Source: Pseudomonas azerbaijanoccidentalis (GTDB lineage: Bacteria; Pseudomonadota; Gammaproteobacteria; Pseudomonadales; Pseudomonadaceae). Taken from it: a stretch of DNA of 64,000 nt. The notes beneath the pieces were generated by a model. The model did not search any database and had not been told where the DNA came from. It was given only the letters and a program-made list of their open reading frames with translations. The stretch is from positions 124,001 through 188,000 of the forward strand of contig NZ_JAHSTU010000011.1 of the NCBI RefSeq assembly GCF_019145495.1. Reading direction: 5' to 3'. The position numbers were made by a program, and so were the translations under genes. Shown in pieces: positions 8,062 to 16,876 of this stretch; within the stretch, counting starts at the first letter, position 1; each line of letters opens with the position of its first letter.

Positions 8062-8905
8062 AGCCTTCGACGATGTGTTCGGCCAGGCATTCGGTGATCG
8101 GCGACGGATTGTGCAGGTTGCGCACGAGCATGATGCTGGCCTCGGGCAGCAGCGGCAGGTCTTCGGCTTCACCGAGGATGCGCATGTCCGCGGTGATCAG
8201 GCTTTCCAGTTGCGCAGTCACTGCCAGGCCGGCACTGACCACCGCCATGATCGCCGACAGGCTGTCGCTGTTGTACGCCACGCGATAGTCCCGGCCCTGA
8301 GCGTCGAGGGCATTGCAGGCCCACAAACGGCAGAAGCAATCACTGTTGAACATCGCCAACGGCAGCGGCGTTTGTTCGTGGGCGCTGTAGCATTGAGCCT
8401 CGGCCCAGACGAATCGCTCCTTGCGCAACAACTGGCCAATTTCACTGCCCGGTTCGCGGGTGACGATGGACAGGTCCAGGTCCTGACGCATCAGCAATTG
8501 TTTTGATGATTCGCAATGCACCTCGATCTGGATCAGTGGATAGGACTGGGCAAACCGGCGCAAAATACCCGGCAGAAAACGCATCACGTAGTCGTCCGGG
8601 GTACCGATGCGCACTGTGCCGATCATGTCCGGCTCACGCAGGGTGTTGAATACTTCGCTGTGCAATTTGAGGATGCGCCGGGCATAACCGAGCAGCACCT
8701 GGCCTTCAGCGGTTAGGCGCACCTGCCGTCCGTCGCGTTGGAACAACTGGCGCTGCAACACATCCTCTTCCAGCCGTTTCATCTGCATGCTGACGGCCGA
8801 CTGGGTGCGATGGACCAGCTCGCCGGCGCGGGTAAAGCCACCCTGGTCGGCAATCGCGACAAAGGTGCGCAGCACTTCGGTATCGATCGTCGGGTAACTC
8901 GACAT
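8051..8905 (-). CDS. LysR-family transcriptional regulator
   Basis: 284 residues. The N-terminal helix-turn-helix is GGFTRAGELVHRTQSAVSMQ, followed by the LysR linker helix and a substrate-binding domain (about 90-284) with VRIGTPDDYVMRFLP. It is divergent from the DUF1127 gene at 9001, and the 95-base gap contains a near-perfect palindrome at 8908-8925 just upstream of its start, consistent with autoregulation. Its function is unknown. Confidence 0.88.
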   Translation of the reverse strand: MSSYPTIDTEVLRTFVAIADQGGFTRAGELVHRTQSAVSMQMKRLEEDVLQRQLFQRDGRQVRLTAEGQVLLGYARRILKLHSEVFNTLREPDMIGTVRIGTPDDYVMRFLPGILRRFAQSYPLIQIEVHCESSKQLLMRQDLDLSIVTREPGSEIGQLLRKERFVWAEAQCYSAHEQTPLPLAMFNSDCFCRLWACNALDAQGRDYRVAYNSDSLSAIMAVVSAGLAVTAQLESLITADMRILGEAEDLPLLPEASIMLVRNLHNPSPITECLAEHIVEGFKL

Positions 8906-8907
8906 AC

Positions 8908-8925
8908 ATCAATCTCCGAGATGAT
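8908..8925. promoter_or_regulatory. Candidate operator between divergent lysR and DUF1127 genes
   Basis: The sequence ATCAATCTCCGAGATGAT contains ATCTC-C-GAGAT with matching ATCA/TGAT flanks. It begins 3 bases upstream of the LysR start codon and 76 bases before the DUF1127 gene. Position and symmetry suggest a LysR recognition site; binding is not shown by sequence alone. Confidence 0.4.
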
Positions 8926-9000
8926 TGCCATCAGAAACATTTGTTGGATTGATCTTAGACCCGGCGCGATATTGGAGCCATCCAAACGGAGGGCAACAAG

Positions 9001-9216
9001 ATGAAAGGTCAACATGAGTTCCAAGGCGCAGAACATCATTCGGTTCACCTGATTTCCGATCTGCTGCATAAGATCAGCCGCTGGTACGAGCTGCATCGCG
9101 AGCGCGAACTGCTGGCAAGCTTGAGCGATGAAGCACTGAAGGACATCGGCATGAGTCGGGCGGACGTCGAGCACGAGTCGATCAAGCCGTTCTGGAACGA
9201 CCCGATGCATAAATGA
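9001..9216 (+). CDS. Small DUF1127 (YjiS-like) protein
   Basis: 71 residues. The DUF1127 core is the C-terminal helix-turn-helix-like segment RERELLASLSDEALKDIGMS followed by RADVEHE. Small proteins with this domain often bind RNA or modulate phosphate, carbon or polyamine responses. A GGAGGGCAACAAG leader gives a good ribosome-binding site. It is divergent from a LysR regulator that may control it. Confidence 0.85.
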   Translation: MKGQHEFQGAEHHSVHLISDLLHKISRWYELHRERELLASLSDEALKDIGMSRADVEHESIKPFWNDPMHK

Positions 9217-9280
9217 TGACTGCCACGCTACACAAACCACTTACCGGTGAGGTAGGTTGCGAGCAGACAAGGAGATGCTC

Positions 9281-10510
9281 ATGCCCGCAACGTTGTCCTT
9301 TACCCTCAAACAGGCTCGGCGTCTGGCACTGGCCGCCCAAGGGTTCAACGGGCGCCAGCCGCCAGCGACGATCAAGGCAACAGCCCTCAACCGCATGATC
9401 GAGCGGTTGGGCATCCTGCAAATCGATTCCGTCAACGCCGTGGTGCGCTCGCACTACCTTCCGCTGTTTTCCCGTCTGGGTTCCTATTCTTCTGACTTGC
9501 TCGACCAGGCTGCCTGGAGTTCGGGGCGTCGTCGCACGTTGTTCGAATACTGGGGCCACGAGGCTTCATTGCTGCCGTTGTCGATGTACCCGCTGATGCG
9601 CTGGCGCATGCAACGGGCCACGCGCGGTGAAGACATTTATCAACAGCTGGCGCGTTTCGGTCGTGAGCAGCAAGACACGATTCGCCGGGTATTGGCTTCG
9701 GTTGAAGAACTGGGTGCGCTGGGTGCCGGCAGCCTGTCGACGCGTCAGGAGCGTGCCGGCCCATGGTGGGACTGGAGCGCGGAAAAGCATGCGCTGGAAT
9801 GGTTGTTCGCCGCCGGCGAAGTGACCGTGGCGGGGCGGCGCGGGTTCGAGCGATTGTATGACTTGCCGGAGCGTGTCATTCCTTCGGCGATCCTCGCGCA
9901 GCCGCTGATCGATGAAGCCGAGGCCCAGCGAGGCCTGCTGCTGCATGCCGCGACAGCCCTGGGGGTGGGCACCGAGAAGGACCTGCGCGACTACTTCCGC
10001 TTGAATCCCGCCGACAGTCGTCCGCGTCTGGCGGAGTTGGTTGAAGCGGGCGAGTTGCTCACCTGCGAAGTGCAGGGCTGGAAGCAACCGGCGTATTGCC
10101 TGCCCGAGCCCAAGGTGCCGCGCAAGGTCGAGTCCAGTGCGCTGCTTTCACCGTTCGATTCGCTGGTCTGGGAGCGCAGCCGCACCGAGCGGCTGTTCGA
10201 TTTTCGCTATCGGCTGGAGATTTACACGCCGCAGGACAAGCGAGTCTACGGTTATTACGTTCTGCCGTTTTTGCACAACGAACGGATTGCCGCGCGGGTT
10301 GATGTGCGCGCTGAAAGAGCGGCGGGTCGGTTGGCGGTGCATGCCGTACATGAGGAAGAAGCGGGGCTGGACGAGGAGGGGATGCTGGCGTTGGCGTTGA
10401 ATCTGCGGCGGATGGCGGATTGGTTGGGGTTGGCGCAGGTTCAGTTGAACTGCCCGCGGGCGAGTGCGGATCGGTTGCGGGTGGCATTGGCACAATCTGA
10501 AATTTCTTAA
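9281..10510 (+). CDS. YcaQ/AlkX-type DNA glycosylase (HTH_42 family)
   Basis: 409 residues from the ATG at 9281, which has AAGGAG 6 bases upstream; an in-frame TTG at 9257 is less likely. The family excises bulky alkylated bases and unhooks nitrogen-mustard interstrand crosslinks. The catalytic Q-hydrophobic-D motif is visible as Gln47-Ile48-Asp49 in LGILQIDSVNAVVRSHY, the YcaQ type rather than the QxQ of AlkZ. Tandem winged-helix segments follow (LSPFDSLVWERSRTERLFD, VYGYYVLPFLHNERIAARVD). It ends in a REP hairpin that separates it from the convergent DAHP synthase gene. Confidence 0.85.
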   Translation: MPATLSFTLKQARRLALAAQGFNGRQPPATIKATALNRMIERLGILQIDSVNAVVRSHYLPLFSRLGSYSSDLLDQAAWSSGRRRTLFEYWGHEASLLPLSMYPLMRWRMQRATRGEDIYQQLARFGREQQDTIRRVLASVEELGALGAGSLSTRQERAGPWWDWSAEKHALEWLFAAGEVTVAGRRGFERLYDLPERVIPSAILAQPLIDEAEAQRGLLLHAATALGVGTEKDLRDYFRLNPADSRPRLAELVEAGELLTCEVQGWKQPAYCLPEPKVPRKVESSALLSPFDSLVWERSRTERLFDFRYRLEIYTPQDKRVYGYYVLPFLHNERIAARVDVRAERAAGRLAVHAVHEEEAGLDEEGMLALALNLRRMADWLGLAQVQLNCPRASADRLRVALAQSEIS

Positions 10511-10519
10511 CACAGCCTA

Positions 10520-10591
10520 TGTCGGAGCTGCCGAAGGCTGCGATCTTTTGCTTTTCAGATCAAAAGATCGCAGCCTTCGGCAGCTCCTACA
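10520..10591. repeat. REP-like inverted repeat, family 1
   Basis: The left arm (10520-10550) and right arm (10561-10591) are complementary over 31 bases with one mismatch and enclose a 10-base loop. The core GGAGCTGCCGAAGGCTGCGA is identical to the copies at 12883 and 20658. It lies between two convergent genes and probably acts as a bidirectional 3-prime end structure. Confidence 0.9.
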
Positions 10592-10599
10592 GTTATCGT

Positions 10600-11946
10600 C
10601 TACCGCCGAACTTGTTTAAGGGTCTCAGCAATCAAAAACGCCAGTTCCAGCGACTGATCGGCATTCATCCGTGGGTCGCAATGGGTGTGATAACGATCCG
10701 ACAAGCCGTCTTCGGTGATCGGCCGCGCGCCGCCAATGCACTCGGTCACGTTTTGCCCGGTCATTTCGATATGGATACCACCGGCATACGAACCTTCCGC
10801 TTCGTGCACCTGGAAGAACTGCTTCACCTCACCCAGAATCTGCGCAAAGTCGCGGGTTTTGTAGCCGCTGCTGGCCTTGATGGTGTTGCCGTGCATCGGG
10901 TCGGAGCTCCACAGCACTTGCTTGCCTTCACGCTGCACGGCGCGAATCAGCTGCGGCAAGTGATCGCCGACCTTGTTCGCGCCCATCCGCGCAATCAGGT
11001 TCAGACGGCCGGGGTCGTTGTCCGGGTTGAGCACGTCGATCAGGCGGATCAGATCGTCCGGGTTCATGCTCGGGCCGACTTTCACACCGATCGGGTTGTT
11101 CACGCCGCGCAGGAATTCGACATGCGCACCGTCGAGCTGACGGGTGCGGTCGCCGATCCACAGCATGTGCGCCGAGCAGTCGTAATAATCATTGGTCAGG
11201 CTGTCGCGACGCACGAAGGCTTCTTCGTAGTTCAGCAACAGCGCTTCGTGGGCGGTGAAGAAGCTGGTTTCGCGCAGTTGCGGCGAGCTGTCCATTCCGC
11301 AGGCACGCATGAACGCCAGGGTTTCATCGATGCGGTCGGCCAGGTGGCTGTATTTTTCCGCCAGCGCCGAATTGGCAATGAAGTCGAGGTTCCACTTGTG
11401 TACCTGATGCAGGTCGGCAAACCCGCCCTGGGCGAAGGCGCGCAGCAGGTTCAAGGTGGCAGTGGACTGATGATATGACTGCAGCAGGCGTTCCGGGTCC
11501 GGCACGCGGCTTTTTTCGTCGAAGCCGATACCGTTGACGATGTCGCCACGGTAGGCGGGCAGGGTCACGCCATTGATGGTTTCATCGTTGGCCGAACGCG
11601 GCTTGGCGAATTGCCCGGCCATGCGTCCGACCTTGACCACCGGGCAACCGGCGGCGAAGGTCATGACAATCGCCATTTGCAACAACACTTTGAAGGTGTC
11701 ACGGATCTTCGCCGCGGAGAACTCAGCGAAGCTTTCGGCGCAGTCGCCGCCCTGCAACAGAAACGCGCGGCCCTGGGTCACTTCGGCAAACTGACGACGC
11801 AATTCCCGGGCTTCACCGGCAAACACCAGCGGCGGATAGCTGGCCAGCGTTTGCTCGACCTGCTGCAAATGCGCAGCATCGGGATATTGAGGTTGCTGCT
11901 GGATCGGCAAGGCGCGCCAGCTGTCAGGGCTCCAGGGTTGGCTCAT
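10600..11946 (-). CDS. Class II 3-deoxy-7-phosphoheptulonate synthase
   Basis: 448 residues from the ATG at 11946 (MSQPWSPDSW); an ATG at 11952 is also possible. It condenses phosphoenolpyruvate and erythrose 4-phosphate in the first step of the shikimate pathway. It is the plant-like class II enzyme, with signatures FLLQGGDCAESF, GRMAGQFAKPRS, VGPSMNPDDLIRLI, WSSDPMHGNTI and GGIHIEMTGQNVTECIGG, including the metal-binding Cys, His, Glu and Asp. Class II enzymes in pseudomonads serve either general or secondary aromatic synthesis. No phenazine genes are nearby, so a housekeeping role is likelier. Confidence 0.93.
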   Translation of the reverse strand: MSQPWSPDSWRALPIQQQPQYPDAAHLQQVEQTLASYPPLVFAGEARELRRQFAEVTQGRAFLLQGGDCAESFAEFSAAKIRDTFKVLLQMAIVMTFAAGCPVVKVGRMAGQFAKPRSANDETINGVTLPAYRGDIVNGIGFDEKSRVPDPERLLQSYHQSTATLNLLRAFAQGGFADLHQVHKWNLDFIANSALAEKYSHLADRIDETLAFMRACGMDSSPQLRETSFFTAHEALLLNYEEAFVRRDSLTNDYYDCSAHMLWIGDRTRQLDGAHVEFLRGVNNPIGVKVGPSMNPDDLIRLIDVLNPDNDPGRLNLIARMGANKVGDHLPQLIRAVQREGKQVLWSSDPMHGNTIKASSGYKTRDFAQILGEVKQFFQVHEAEGSYAGGIHIEMTGQNVTECIGGARPITEDGLSDRYHTHCDPRMNADQSLELAFLIAETLKQVRR

Positions 11947-12110
11947 CGTCATCTCTAGTGTTTTACGCTCGGGCGTCCATGTTATCAGCAATTAGTGCGT
12001 GACCTGTTCCCGTTGCTTCGCGGACAATCGCGCCTTTGCCGCAGCGGGTTCGCGGTGTTATTGCGTTGCCGCTCCCTCTATTGCAGGCATGGTGACGATC
12101 AGGAGACAAA

Positions 12111-12866
12111 ATGACTGAGGAGCGCGTCGAGCATTTGCTCGCCGAGGTGCAGGACGAGTTTGGCGTGATTCGCGTGCTTGAAGTGGCCGACTACCGTTTT
12201 CTCGAATTCGGTGATGCCATCGAGCAAAGCTGCGTGTTCACGGCTGACCCGAGCTGGCTTGAGTATGACTACACCCGGGCGATGCTGATCGGTGCGTTGT
12301 GCCATGAACAACCGGAATCCGCGCTATTTCTCGGCCTGGGTGCCGGCACGTTGACCCAGGCCTGCCTCAAGTTTCTGCCGCTGGAAGACGTCGAAGCGAT
12401 CGAGCTGCGCCCGGATGTGCCGCGCCTGGCCATCGAATACCTTGGACTGGATGACGATCCGCGGTTGTACATTCGGGTCGGTGATGCGCTGGAGCTGCTC
12501 GACACCGCCGAGCCTGCGGATCTGATTTTCGTCGACCTTTATACCGACGTCGGCCCGGGTGTCGGCCATCTGGCCTGGACCTTCCTGGAAAACTGCCAGA
12601 AACGCCTTAACCCCGGTGGCTGGCTGGTGATCAATCAGTGGGCAACCGACGATGGCAAGCCGTTGGGTGCCGCATTGCTGCGCGGGCTCTATCATCGGCA
12701 TTACTGGGAACTGCCGGTAAAGGAGGGCAATGTGATTCTGATTGTGCCTTCGGATCTCGATCAAGAGCTGGATATGGAAGGCCTTGTTGCTCGGGCTGAA
12801 GAGTTGGCGCCGCGGTTGGGGTATTCGTTGCAGACATTGATCAAGTGCATTCGCCCCGCGACATAA
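12111..12866 (+). CDS. Spermidine-synthase-like protein
   Basis: 251 residues. A Rossmann-type methyltransferase/aminopropyltransferase fold is visible: ALFLGLGAGTLTQACLKFLP (glycine-rich loop), VEAIELRPDVPRLA (acidic end of strand 2) and ADLIFVDLYTDVGPG. It resembles the SpeE-like family (spermidine synthase without obvious polyamine-site conservation), so it may use S-adenosylmethionine or decarboxylated S-adenosylmethionine. No polyamine genes are adjacent. It starts 164 bases from the divergent DAHP synthase gene. Confidence 0.8.
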   Translation: MTEERVEHLLAEVQDEFGVIRVLEVADYRFLEFGDAIEQSCVFTADPSWLEYDYTRAMLIGALCHEQPESALFLGLGAGTLTQACLKFLPLEDVEAIELRPDVPRLAIEYLGLDDDPRLYIRVGDALELLDTAEPADLIFVDLYTDVGPGVGHLAWTFLENCQKRLNPGGWLVINQWATDDGKPLGAALLRGLYHRHYWELPVKEGNVILIVPSDLDQELDMEGLVARAEELAPRLGYSLQTLIKCIRPAT

Positions 12867-12882
12867 GGAATACAACCGCATC

Positions 12883-12956
12883 TGTAGGAGCTGCCGAAGG
12901 CTGCGATCTTTTGATTTTTTAAGATCAAAAGATCGCAGCCTTCGGCAGCTCCTACA
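12883..12956. repeat. REP-like inverted repeat, family 1
   Basis: A perfect inverted repeat of more than 30 bases, beginning TGTAGGAGCTGCCGAAGG and ending with its complement, closes a T-rich loop (TTTTTAA region). It sits between convergent genes ending at 12866 and 12963. The stem extends through TTTTGAT/ATCAAAA, so it could also terminate transcription. Confidence 0.9.
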
Positions 12957-12962
12957 CGGATT

Positions 12963-13754
12963 TCAGCAGCCTTTGAACACCCCGGGCCGCCGCTCCACCA
13001 GCGACTTAACCCCCTCCTGCGCATCCTCACTGGTCAACAGTTTCTTCACCAGCGCCGGCAAACCCTGCGCCGCTGCCGTTTCCCCCTCGTAACGCGCCTG
13101 CCGCGCCGACATCAGCGTCGCCTGCACGCCCAGCGGTGCCTGTCGGGCAATGCGTTCAGCCAACTCAATCGCCCGTGGCAGTAAATCTTCACTGGCCATG
13201 ACTTCCTGCACTAACCCAAGGTGCAGGGCATCCCGGGCATCGAACTCGTCGCCCGTCAGCATCCAGCGCATCGCATTGCCCCAACCGGCGACCTGATGCA
13301 GGCGCAATGTGGCGCCGCCGAAGGGGAAGATCCCGCGCTGCACTTCCATTTGCGCGAAGCGGGTATTGCTGGCGCACAGGTTGATATCGGCGGCCAGCAT
13401 CAACTCGATGCCGATGGTCAGGCAATAACCCTGTGCAGCGACAATCACCGGCTTGCTGACCCTGGGGCCGGCGAATACACCCCACGGATCACAACCGCCG
13501 GGCGGGGCCTGCCAGCCTTCGGTCAGCGCCGCACTGGCATTGACCAGATCCAGGCCGGCGGTGAAATGCTCGCCATGGCCGAAGACCACGGCCACACGGG
13601 CGTCGCTGTCGGCTTCGAACTCACCATAGGCCAGGCTCAGCTCGTTGAGCAGGTCGAGGTCGAAAGCATTGCGCTTGGCAACCCGATCCAGGCCGATCAA
13701 CAGGACATGACCGCGCTTTTCACGGCTCACACGGCGGGTGTCGAGCTCTTTCAT
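12963..13754 (-). CDS. Crotonase-family enoyl-CoA hydratase/isomerase
   Basis: 263 residues from the ATG at 13754, with GAGGAAA upstream; the open frame to 13880 has no such site. Crotonase marks are HFTAGLDLVNA (oxyanion-hole region), QGYCLTIGIELMLAADI and FAQMEVQRGIFPFGG, which keeps an acidic residue at the catalytic position. It acts on an acyl-CoA thioester, as hydratase or isomerase; the substrate is not predictable. No other fatty-acid genes adjoin it. Confidence 0.88.
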   Translation of the reverse strand: MKELDTRRVSREKRGHVLLIGLDRVAKRNAFDLDLLNELSLAYGEFEADSDARVAVVFGHGEHFTAGLDLVNASAALTEGWQAPPGGCDPWGVFAGPRVSKPVIVAAQGYCLTIGIELMLAADINLCASNTRFAQMEVQRGIFPFGGATLRLHQVAGWGNAMRWMLTGDEFDARDALHLGLVQEVMASEDLLPRAIELAERIARQAPLGVQATLMSARQARYEGETAAAQGLPALVKKLLTSEDAQEGVKSLVERRPGVFKGC

Positions 13755-13949
13755 GGTGCATTTCCTCGGGCGGGAAGGGGTGTCAGACCGGCGGTCAGGG
13801 TCTTCAAGATGAACCGTTTTAGCGCCATCACCCGCAGGGCCGGGCCTTTGAAAAATAGACGCTTGCACGATTATCCGCAAAGCCTGTGACAGAACGCCGT
13901 ACGCGGGAGTTTTGCGATAAAAAAAGCTCCCTTTTTCGGCAAATTCCGG

Positions 13950-14174
13950 TATAGTGCGCGCCGGCCTTTAGCCGGGCCGCGTTTAGGTAGAGCAATTCCC
14001 CGAAGTCAGCTTCGGCTGCACGTCCGTACTGCGGACTCTCCCTTGACGATTCTTTTCATTCATTCGTTTTCGCAAATCCCCGCCGACAAAGCTGCCAGGG
14101 CGACTCTTGAGTCTCAACACGGCACGCGCAGCTTTGGAGCATGGGTCTTTGCGGATGCACTTAGAGGCAGACCC
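13950..14174 (+). promoter_or_regulatory. deaD promoter -10 and long structured leader
   Basis: This fills the 420-base gap between the crotonase gene and deaD. A TATAGT -10 (13950-13955) is followed by about 210 bases before the start codon. Three short hairpins occur in a row: CCGGC-CTTTA-GCCGG (13961-13975), CCGAAG-TCAG-CTTCGG (14000-14015) and GTCCG-TACTG-CGGAC (14022-14036). A frame in phase with deaD opens at a TTG (14043) but shows no family similarity. Long, cold-responsive leaders are known for E. coli deaD; a similar role here is inferred. No good -35 was found. Confidence 0.55.
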
Positions 14175-15848
14175 ATGACCCAGGAAACCGGCGGCTTCGC
14201 CGCTTTTAATCTTAATCCGAATATTCTTGCAGCCGTCACCGCGACTGGCTACGAAGAGCCATCGGCTATTCAGCAGCAATCGATCCCGATCATCATGGCC
14301 GGTCACGACATGATTGGTCAGGCGCAAACCGGTACGGGTAAAACCGCTGCGTTCGCCCTGCCGATCCTGCATCGCATCGATCCTGCAAAGCGCGAACCGC
14401 AAGCCCTGATCCTGGCACCAACTCGTGAGTTGGCGCTACAAGTTGCAACCGCTTTCGAAACCTACGCCAAGCAAATGCCGGGCGTAACTGTTGTGGCTGT
14501 CTACGGCGGCGCGCCGATGGGCCCACAATTGAAAGCAATCCGTAATGGCGCACAGATCGTTGTCGCCACGCCGGGCCGTCTGTGCGACCACCTGCGTCGT
14601 GACGAAAAAGTACTGGCGACCGTGAACCATCTGGTTCTCGACGAAGCCGACGAAATGCTCAAGCTGGGCTTCATGGACGACCTGGAAGTTATCTTCAAGG
14701 CTCTGCCAGCCACCCGTCAGACCGTATTGTTCTCGGCCACCTTGCCGCAGTCGATCCGTGCCATTGCCGAACGCCACCTGCGCGATCCGCAACACGTGAA
14801 GATCCAGACCAAGACCCAGACCGTTACCGCGATCGAACAGGCTCACCTGTTGGTTCACGCTGACCAGAAGACTTCGGCCGTTCTCAGCTTGCTGGAAGTG
14901 GAAGATTTCGACGCCCTGATCATGTTCGTGCGCACCAAGCAAGCGACCCTGGACCTGGCCAGTGCCCTGGAAGCCAAAGGCTACAAAGCCGCTGCGCTGA
15001 ACGGTGACATCGCCCAGAACCAGCGTGAGCGCGTAATCGACTCCCTCAAGGATGGCCGTCTGGACATCGTTGTGGCGACCGACGTTGCTGCTCGTGGCCT
15101 GGACGTTCCGCGCATCACTCACGTATTCAACGTTGACATGCCGTACGACCCGGAGTCCTACGTTCACCGTATCGGCCGTACCGGCCGTGCCGGTCGCGAA
15201 GGTCGTGCACTGCTGCTGGTGACTCCACGTGAGCGCCGCATGCTGCAAGTGATCGAGCGTGTAACCGGTCAGAAAGTGGCTGAAGTTCGTCTGCCGGACG
15301 CTCAAGCCGTTCTGGATGCGCGCATCAAGAAACTGACCAACAGCCTGTCGCCGCTGGTGGCTGATGCCGAATCGACCCACGGTGATCTGCTCGATCGCCT
15401 GACCGCCGACATCGGTTGCAGCCCGCGTGCCCTGGCCGCAGCCCTGCTGCGCAAGGCTACCAACGGTCAAGCGCTGAACCTGGCCGCTATCGAGAAAGAG
15501 CGTCCACTGGTGCCGAACAACGCACCGCGTGGCGATCGTCCAGAGCGTTCCGGTGATCGTCCTGAGCGTGGTGACCGCGAGCGTCGTGCTCCGATGCCAC
15601 TGGGCGAAGGCCGTGCTCGTTGCCGTACCGCGCTGGGTGCGCGTGACGGTATCGCTGCCAAAAACCTGCTGGGCGCCATCCTCAACGAAGGTGGCCTGGC
15701 GCGTGAAGCGATCGGTCGCATCCAGGTGCGTGACAGCTTCAGCCTCGTCGAGCTGCCGGAAGATGGTCTGGAGAAGTTGCTGACCAAGCTGAAGGACACT
15801 CGCGTTGCCGGTAAGCAGTTGAAGCTGCGTCGCTATCGCGAAGATTGA
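14175..15848 (+). CDS. deaD: DEAD-box RNA helicase DeaD/CsdA
   Basis: 557 residues from the ATG at 14175, preceded by AGAGG. All helicase motifs are present in order: AQTGTGKT (I), PTRELALQ (Ia), TPGR (Ib), VLDEADEML (II), SAT (III), ATDVAARGLDVP (V) and HRIGRTGRAGR (VI). After a basic Arg/Asp/Glu-rich linker comes a DbpA-like RNA-binding domain (about 475-557) ending LKLRRYRED. It unwinds structured RNA in ribosome assembly and mRNA turnover, especially in the cold. It is monocistronic, with a long leader and a strong terminator. Confidence 0.95.
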   Translation: MTQETGGFAAFNLNPNILAAVTATGYEEPSAIQQQSIPIIMAGHDMIGQAQTGTGKTAAFALPILHRIDPAKREPQALILAPTRELALQVATAFETYAKQMPGVTVVAVYGGAPMGPQLKAIRNGAQIVVATPGRLCDHLRRDEKVLATVNHLVLDEADEMLKLGFMDDLEVIFKALPATRQTVLFSATLPQSIRAIAERHLRDPQHVKIQTKTQTVTAIEQAHLLVHADQKTSAVLSLLEVEDFDALIMFVRTKQATLDLASALEAKGYKAAALNGDIAQNQRERVIDSLKDGRLDIVVATDVAARGLDVPRITHVFNVDMPYDPESYVHRIGRTGRAGREGRALLLVTPRERRMLQVIERVTGQKVAEVRLPDAQAVLDARIKKLTNSLSPLVADAESTHGDLLDRLTADIGCSPRALAAALLRKATNGQALNLAAIEKERPLVPNNAPRGDRPERSGDRPERGDRERRAPMPLGEGRARCRTALGARDGIAAKNLLGAILNEGGLAREAIGRIQVRDSFSLVELPEDGLEKLLTKLKDTRVAGKQLKLRRYRED

Positions 15849-15876
15849 TCCGCTCTCGGGCTGATTGATCGAACAT

Positions 15877-15909
15877 AAAAAATCCCCGACTGGTTCGGGG
15901 ATTTTTTTT
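15877..15909 (+). terminator. Intrinsic terminator of deaD
   Basis: The 9-bp stem AATCCCCGA (15881-15889) pairs with TCGGGGATT (15895-15903) and is flanked by an A-tract and eight T. It starts about 30 bases after the deaD stop. Confidence 0.93.
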
Positions 15910-15922
15910 GCCTGTAAAAAAG

Positions 15923-15992
15923 AGATCGCAGCCTGCGGCAGCTCCTACAGAGAAATGCGATTCCATGTAGGAGCTGCCGCAGGCTGCGATCT
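15923..15992. repeat. REP-like inverted repeat, family 1, inverted order
   Basis: The arms carry the family 1 core with a TGCGGC variant. Here the outer ends are AGATCGCAGCC and the inner ends are CTCCTACA/TGTAGGAG, the same order as at 3855 and opposite to the copies at 10520, 12883 and 20658. It sits between convergent deaD and the dioxygenase gene. Confidence 0.88.
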
Positions 15993-16005
15993 TTTGATCT
16001 TCAAC

Positions 16006-16773
16006 TCAGCCGAATCGGTAAATGTCCATGCCCAGCGCACCCAGGGTGAACCCTTTATGGGCAACGCTGAATGCGCCTCCGGCGCTGCGGGCAAAGTACA
16101 GCGGCAACAGGTGCTCATCGCTGGGGTGGTTGCGTACGGCGTTCGGTGCCTGCGCGCGATAGTCATGCAGAGCGGCTTCATCGTCGGTGGCCAGTTTCTC
16201 GATCATCCAATCGCGGAACGCCTGCGCCCACGGTTCGACGCTTTCCGGGCCGGCATGCCAGTCCAGCTCCCGCAGGTTGTGGGTAATGCTGCCGGAGCCG
16301 ATCAGCAGCACACCGTGCTCGCGCAGGCTGGCCAAGGCATGACCGACACGGGTCTGCAACGCAGGGCCGCCACGGGTTGGCAGTGAAACCTGCACGACCG
16401 GAATGTCTGCCTGCGGGTACATCAACGACAAAGGCACCCAGACGCCATGGTCGAAGGGGCGGTCAGGGTCGATGCGGGCGGGGAGGTTGCTGGCCTTCAG
16501 CAGCTCCACCACTTCAGCGGCCAACTGGGGATTGCCGGGCGCGGGGTATTGCACCTCGAACAGGGCTTTGGGAAAACCGCCGAAATCATGCCAGGTGTCA
16601 GGTTGCGGATTACCGCTGACCAGCAGCTCGTTGCTTTCCCAATGTGCAGAAACAATCACGATAGCTTTGGGCTTGGCCATTTCAGCCGCCAGACGCGCGA
16701 GGGCTGGCCCACTGGCGCCGGGTTCCAGGGCAAGCATCGGGGAGCCATGGGATATGTACAGGCTGGGGAACAT
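16006..16773 (-). CDS. DODA-type extradiol ring-opening dioxygenase (YgiD family)
   Basis: 255 residues, the LigB superfamily length. N-terminal ISHGSP supplies the first metal-binding histidine, VSAHWES the second, and FDHGVWVPL and GSGSITHNLRE the other conserved histidines. YgiD-like enzymes cleave catecholic substrates such as DOPA in vitro; the natural substrate here is unknown. It is divergent from tpm, with about 100 bases between them. Confidence 0.85.
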   Translation of the reverse strand: MFPSLYISHGSPMLALEPGASGPALARLAAEMAKPKAIVIVSAHWESNELLVSGNPQPDTWHDFGGFPKALFEVQYPAPGNPQLAAEVVELLKASNLPARIDPDRPFDHGVWVPLSLMYPQADIPVVQVSLPTRGGPALQTRVGHALASLREHGVLLIGSGSITHNLRELDWHAGPESVEPWAQAFRDWMIEKLATDDEAALHDYRAQAPNAVRNHPSDEHLLPLYFARSAGGAFSVAHKGFTLGALGMDIYRFG

Positions 16774-16876
16774 GTATAAGCTCCTGAGGGTTAAGATAGC
16801 GCCATCTTCAATCAGATCATTGATCTAAATCTAATATAAGTTTTAGGGTGTTTTGATCGAATTTTCGGGGTTATTT

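Noticed and set aside
14043..14174. Upstream extension of deaD from a TTG
   Set aside because: No similarity to helicase N-termini and no ribosome-binding site; the ATG at 14175 has both.
14436..15470. Long minus-strand frame opposite deaD
   Set aside because: The helicase on the plus strand has all motifs intact; the antisense translation resembles no protein family.
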